The notes beneath the pieces were generated by a model. The model made no database searches. It saw only the letters and a list, made by a program, of their open reading frames with translations, and was not told the origin of the DNA. A program made the translations under genes and the position numbers. Below, piece after piece: positions 59,810-64,000 of a stretch of 64,000 nucleotides of DNA; within the stretch, counting starts at the first letter, position 1, and each line of letters starts with the position of its first letter. The DNA is taken from positions 186,001 through 250,000 of the forward strand of contig JABYQU010000034.1 of assembly GCA_022264855.1 (NCBI GenBank), in the 5' to 3' direction. Source of the DNA: Lenzites betulinus (lineage: Eukaryota > Basidiomycota > Agaricomycetes > Polyporales > Polyporaceae).

Positions 59810-61866
59810 ATGGACCGTCTGGAGTCTCTCGGAAATGCGCTCTCACAGATCACGATGTACGACATCAAGTCGATGGTCAACCAGGTATGTGGGGGAGGGG
59901 CCGCGCATGGGAATGTACGGGGACTCAGTCATGGTGCCTTAGGCCAAGAATGTCGTGTTCAATGTGAGCGAAATGGAGGCCAAGGTACGCGATGCCACCA
60001 ACGACGAACCCTGGTAAGCACACGCGTCGCTCGTCCGGGGCGCATGAGAGTAATGTCGCGTAGGGGCGCAAGTTCCACGTTGATGCAGGAGATCGCCCAA
60101 GGGTGCGTCTAGTGTACTGCTCACGATTGCTCAGCTTACTTACTGCGCGACATATGTCAGGACCTTCAACTTGTGAGTCTGATGTTAGTACATGCCCGCC
60201 ATGCAGACATGTAACATCCCATAGCCAAAACTTCAACGAGATAATGCCCGCTATTTATTCTCGGTTTATGGAGAAAGAGGCGCGCCAATGGCGGCAAATC
60301 TACAAGGTCGGCATCACGACATGCGGATTGTCGCAAGCGCAGTTCTGACAGGATCCACAGGCTTTGCAGCTCCTCGAGTACCTGATCAAGAACGGCAGCG
60401 AGCGCGTCGTGGATGATGCCCGTTCTCACATCGCCACTATTAAGATGCTCAGGAACTTCTACTACGTCGATGACAAGGGCAAGGACCAGGGTATCAATGG
60501 TACGCCGAGTTGTGCCACACAGTAATGCCGCATGCTCAGCGGTATGATAGTCCGTAACCGATCGAAGGAGCTTGTCGACCTCTTGGGTGACGTCGAGAAG
60601 ATCCGCGGCGAGCGTCGCAAGGCGAAAGCGAACAAGCACAAGTATACTGGCGTCGGAAATGAAGCTATGAGTTTCAGCTCCGGAGGTAGCCGTTATGGCG
60701 GCTTCGGCAGCGATAGCGCAGGTTACAACGGCGGAAGTTACAGTGGTGGAGGTGACTACGACGGAGGCAGTAGCAGCCGCAGTAAGTGTGCCGTTGCTCC
60801 AATAGCCTGCTCGTTTCTCACATTTATCTACCAGACTACGATAGCTACAGCGGAGGCGGTGGTGGTGGCAGCGCTGGAAACAGTGGTGGCTTCCGTGACA
60901 GTAGCTCACGACGCCAATTCCAGGAGTACGACGCAGGCGATGATGACGTCGTATCTACCAGACGCTCGAATTCGATGTCGGCAACTGGCCCACCCCCAAC
61001 TGGTGTCGCTCCTCACCGTGCGTCGACCCTACCCACATCGCCGGCCCCGGAGCCGCCGAAAGCAAAACAACCAGAAATCGATCTACTAGGCATGGACGAC
61101 GATGCCTTCGACGCTCCCAGCATGGCTGACAAAGCCCTACCGGCGCCTGGCTCCCATCCTCCACCTTTCGGTAAGTTTGAACATCACCATATGACTGACT
61201 ATATATTGACTTGCTGCTGCAGGCGGCGATGATGATTTCGATGACTTCCAGAGTGCGCCGCCGGTCGTCGCGAATCTTCCTATATACCCTCGCCCTGGCT
61301 GGTCTGGGGTCACCGGTCCCGCTCAGCCTTTGCAACCCCAAGTACCAGTGGTTCAAGCCCCGAACAGCGGCCTTTTCAATGCCATGGGGGCTCCGAACAC
61401 TAGCGCGCCTCCGCCGTATATGTCCCCTCCTGCCGTTCTTACCCCGAACCCCATACAGAATGTTCTGCGTCCCGGTATGGTCGCTTCACCTCCCCCCATG
61501 ATGGCTACCCAAACGCCTCTTGTGCCGAGCCAAGGCATCTTGTCTCCGACATCTCTCCAGTCGCGCTCAACGGCCACTTCACCGGTTGCCGGCTCCGCGC
61601 AGCCGAAGCCACCCGCAGCCAGCTTCGATGACCTGTGGTCCATGTCCCTCGGCTCGTCCACCACCAAGGGCGCAAGTGGCGTTGCGACAGCGCCGCAAAA
61701 GAGCATAAAGGACCTCGAGAAGGAGAAAGCTCAGGCACAGATCTGGGGCATGGGTCAGAGCAAGCCCCCCGTCGGTGGTGCGTTCGGGTCCTACGCCGGC
61801 GCACCGACCTCAAACGCCGCTCCTCCGTCTTCCTCGGGCAACGGGCTGGACGACCTTCTGTTCTGA
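59810..61866 (+). CDS. Epsin-like ENTH-domain clathrin adaptor (Ent3-like)
   Basis: Nine exons (59810-59884, 59943-60013, 60064-60102, 60161-60172, 60225-60306, 60361-60499, 60551-60781, 60835-61170, 61223-61866) give 542 codons plus stop. The ENTH domain fills about residues 10-140 (YDIKSMVNQAKNVVFNVSE, KVRDATNDEPWG, FMEKEARQWRQIYKALQLL, VVDDARSHIATIKML). A Gly/Ser-rich linker follows, then acidic ear-binding or clathrin-type motifs (DLLGMDDD, DDDFDDFQSA), and it ends GLDDLLF. ENTH domains bind phosphoinositides. The DFDDFQ motif suits the gamma-ear of AP-1/GGA adaptors, so a trans-Golgi/endosome role like yeast Ent3 is likely. One exon is only 12 nt. Confidence 0.93.
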
Positions 61867-62582
61867 GCGCTGGTGAGTAGCCTGCAGGGAAGGGGCTTGG
61901 GGTTTGTGTGCTTCGTTGTTTGGAGATAGAGGTCCCGTTATCTACGTGTACGGTCCAAGTTCCTGTCTGGATGTTGAATTCGGGATCAGAATATGCACAT
62001 GCAAACGGTTATTGGCGTGGCCTCAAAAGTTAACTGCAGTCCCGGACTATCCTTATCAGGGCCCCGACTACACCGTCAAAACTTGTTCGATCCCGGTTGC
62101 AATTGTAGGCTGGCGTAGGCATTGGGCCTATTCTTGTGCACATCCCGACCTCCTCGGTGCGCTGCTCAGAGATATCTGAGTTCATCCTCGAGGAATGTAC
62201 GACGCTGGTGGCGCTGAGCAGCATATGCATGTTCCGTCGGCGGTCTCACAGTCTTATCATGCCACCTCACCTTCTCGCCGGCGTGACCGTGCCCGTCAAC
62301 CTGAGCCGCCAGCTGGCAGCTGTTGACTTGGTTTCTTCCCCGTTTCTTACGAGATGATCCATACGACGCGAGAGGGGCTTGATGATGCGGGGCTCTCGCC
62401 GTGATCATGGGGCCGTTGCATCTCCCGTGTGGGCATCAATTCATCCCTATAGCGCTCTCGACCGCGTGGCCGGGGATACTCAGAAAATTATATAGAAACC
62501 GACCGCGAGGAAGGTTTCCGCCCTCGAGCTCCGCCGCCCACCGACGCCAACCAGCTTCCGCCCACTAACCGCGCCGTTAGCC
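61867..62582. other. Intergenic region upstream of hexosaminidase
   Basis: About 715 bp with no recognisable gene, containing a TATA box near its end. Confidence 0.55.
62489..62495 (+). promoter_or_regulatory. TATA box of hexosaminidase gene
   Basis: TATATAG, 94 bp before the ATG at 62583. Confidence 0.6.
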
Positions 62583-64000
62583 ATGAAGCTGCTCGCGCTC
62601 GCGGCCCTCGTCCTCGCAACCGTGCACTCGCCCGTCGCGGCACTCTGGCCCCAGCCGCAGAGCGTCTCCACCGGCTCCAAGACCCTCCTCCTCTCGCCCG
62701 CCTTCCAGATCACCGTGCTCGGGAACCACGTCCCGGGCGACCTGCTCGCCGCCGCGGGGCGCACGAAGCAGCTCCTCGCGTCGGACAAGCTCGAGCGGCT
62801 CGTCGTCGGGCGCGGCGCGGCGGACGCGCCGTCGTTCCGCGCCGCCAAGTCCCTCGCGCGGCTCACGCTCTCGCTGAGCAAGGGCGCGGCGTTCGCGACG
62901 CTCACGAGCGAGGCGCAGAAGGCGCCGGAGGCGCGCGACGAGGCGTACCACCTCGTCGTGCCCGAGGACGGCTCCGGCGCGAGCATCACGGCGAACTCGA
63001 CGCTCGGCCTGTTCCGCGGGCTGACGACGTTCAGCCAGCTGTGGTACGAGCACGGTAACACGGTGTACACCGTTAGTGCGCCCGTCACTATCGAAGATAA
63101 GCCTGCTTATGTGCGTATCTTCTGAGTGCGGGGATCCACACGTAGCTGATGTTGAGCTGATGGGTTTTGTAGCCCTATCGCGGGTTGATGCTGGATACAG
63201 CGCGTAACTTGTATGCATTAAAGAATGTTTGAATGAAGTATGCAACGTGTACTGACTGTCTCACAGCTTCCCGGTCGACGATATCAAGCGCACGCTTGAT
63301 GCCATGAGCTGGGTCAAGGTAATGATGTCTCCGAGACGTACAGCTTCAACTGTACTTACCGGCCCTACAGATCAACCAATTCCACTGGCACGTCGTAGAC
63401 AGCCAGAGCTTCCCGCTCATCGTCCCCGGCTTCACCGAGCTCTCCACCAAAGGCGCGTACTCGTCGTCGCAGACGTACAGCCTGGCGGACGTGCGCGACA
63501 TCGTCTCATACGCCGGCGAGGTAAGGGTCTTGGCCCCATCGCCCCTTAACATCCGTGACTGAATGAGCGCAACGCGCAGCGCGGCATCGACGTGATGGTC
63601 GAGATCGACACCCCTGGACACACCGCGATCATAGGCCAAGCGCACCCCGACTTCGTGGCGTGCCCAGAGGCTTCGCCCTGGGCGACCTACGCAAACGGTA
63701 CGTACCGCGCCCCAGCACATGCGGCGGCCCTGTTGGCGCTATTGCATCCCCGGGCCTGAGAACGCTTCTGACTTCTGGACTTCGTGATGTGGCGCGTTGT
63801 ATAGAGCCCCCGGCCGGCCAGCTGCGCTTCGTGGACGCGACGGTGACGAAGTTCATCGCGGACCTGTTCACGGAGGTCGCGAGCATGTTCCCGTCGACAC
63901 TGTTCAGCTCCGGCGGCGACGAGCTGAACACGAACTGCTATGACATCGACGCCCCGACGCAGGCTGCGCTCAACGCTTCCGGCAGCACGCTGGAGCAGGC
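62583..64000 (+). CDS. Beta-N-acetylhexosaminidase, GH20 (5' part, runs off the window)
   Basis: Six exons are visible (62583-63110, 63173-63210, 63267-63318, 63371-63520, 63580-63697, 63805->64000). A signal peptide (MKLLALAALVLATVHSPVAA) precedes the GH20b domain starting LWPQPQSVSTGS. The catalytic barrel opens with PYRGLMLDTARNFFPVDDIK and continues INQFHWHVVDSQSFPL, IDVMVEIDTPGHT and SSGGDELNTNCYD. The Asp-Glu pair in GGDELN is the catalytic pair of substrate-assisted GH20 enzymes. It releases GlcNAc from chitin oligomers, for nutrition or wall turnover. The 3' half lies beyond the window. Confidence 0.96.

Overview
The window is nuclear DNA of a basidiomycete, most likely a wood- or litter-decaying Agaricomycete. 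The evidence is GC-rich coding sequence, genes split by many 48-60 nt introns with CTRAY-like branch points, a Tnp2-type DNA transposon, and basidiomycete-style genes (CYP505-type fused P450 reductase end, GH37 trehalase, A1 protease, Candida rugosa-type lipases, GH20). The species cannot be named from sequence alone. I built the gene models by hand by joining frames at GT-AG (three times GC-AG) introns. Most multi-exon models close to a whole number of codons and keep family motifs across junctions.

Layout. 1-5.2 kb: 3' end of a self-sufficient P450 (CYP505), then on the minus strand an SLP1/SUCO-like SUN-domain protein and the V-ATPase proteolipid c subunit. 5.4-14.2 kb: a 7.5 kb CACTA/EnSpm-like transposon with two convergent, apparently intact genes (a Tnp2-like transposase and an accessory coiled-coil/acidic protein). 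It sits between two identical 651-bp direct copies of host DNA. 14.5-16.8 kb: RBM25/Snu71-like splicing factor (RRM plus PWI). 17.6-20.3 kb: GPI-type trehalase. 20.6-23.2 kb: a 2.6 kb foldback DNA element with an 8-bp target duplication. 23.5-28.2 kb: secreted aspartic protease (with an in-frame stop) and a damaged lipase. 28.6-30.0 kb: Msp1/ATAD1 AAA ATPase. 30.6-37.7 kb: sparse region with three membrane-protein genes of unknown function, one carrying two PPxY motifs. 37.8-42.9 kb: WDR7/rabconnectin-3-beta-like WD40 protein. 43.2-46.5 kb: TRK potassium transporter. 47.6-48.6 kb: a small unknown gene. 49.3 kb: tRNA-Leu(CAG). 50.3-52.8 kb: intact lipase paralogue. 53.3-56.4 kb: divergent pair CNOT2/NOT2 and Pol III subunit RPC9. 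56.8-59.3 kb: serine-rich membrane protein(s). 59.8-61.9 kb: Ent3-like epsin. 62.6 kb to the end: start of a GH20 beta-hexosaminidase.

Themes. Secreted hydrolases (trehalase, protease, two lipases, hexosaminidase) are interleaved with housekeeping genes, and all five have a TATA box about 60-95 bp before the start. I did not see an equivalent box at the housekeeping genes I checked. Two V-ATPase-related genes (c subunit and the WDR7-like regulator) and a K+ transporter also share the window, probably by chance. The most unusual structures are the transposon whose left end was replaced by a copied 651-bp stretch of its own right flank, and the nearly perfect 852-bp-arm palindrome inside the foldback element.
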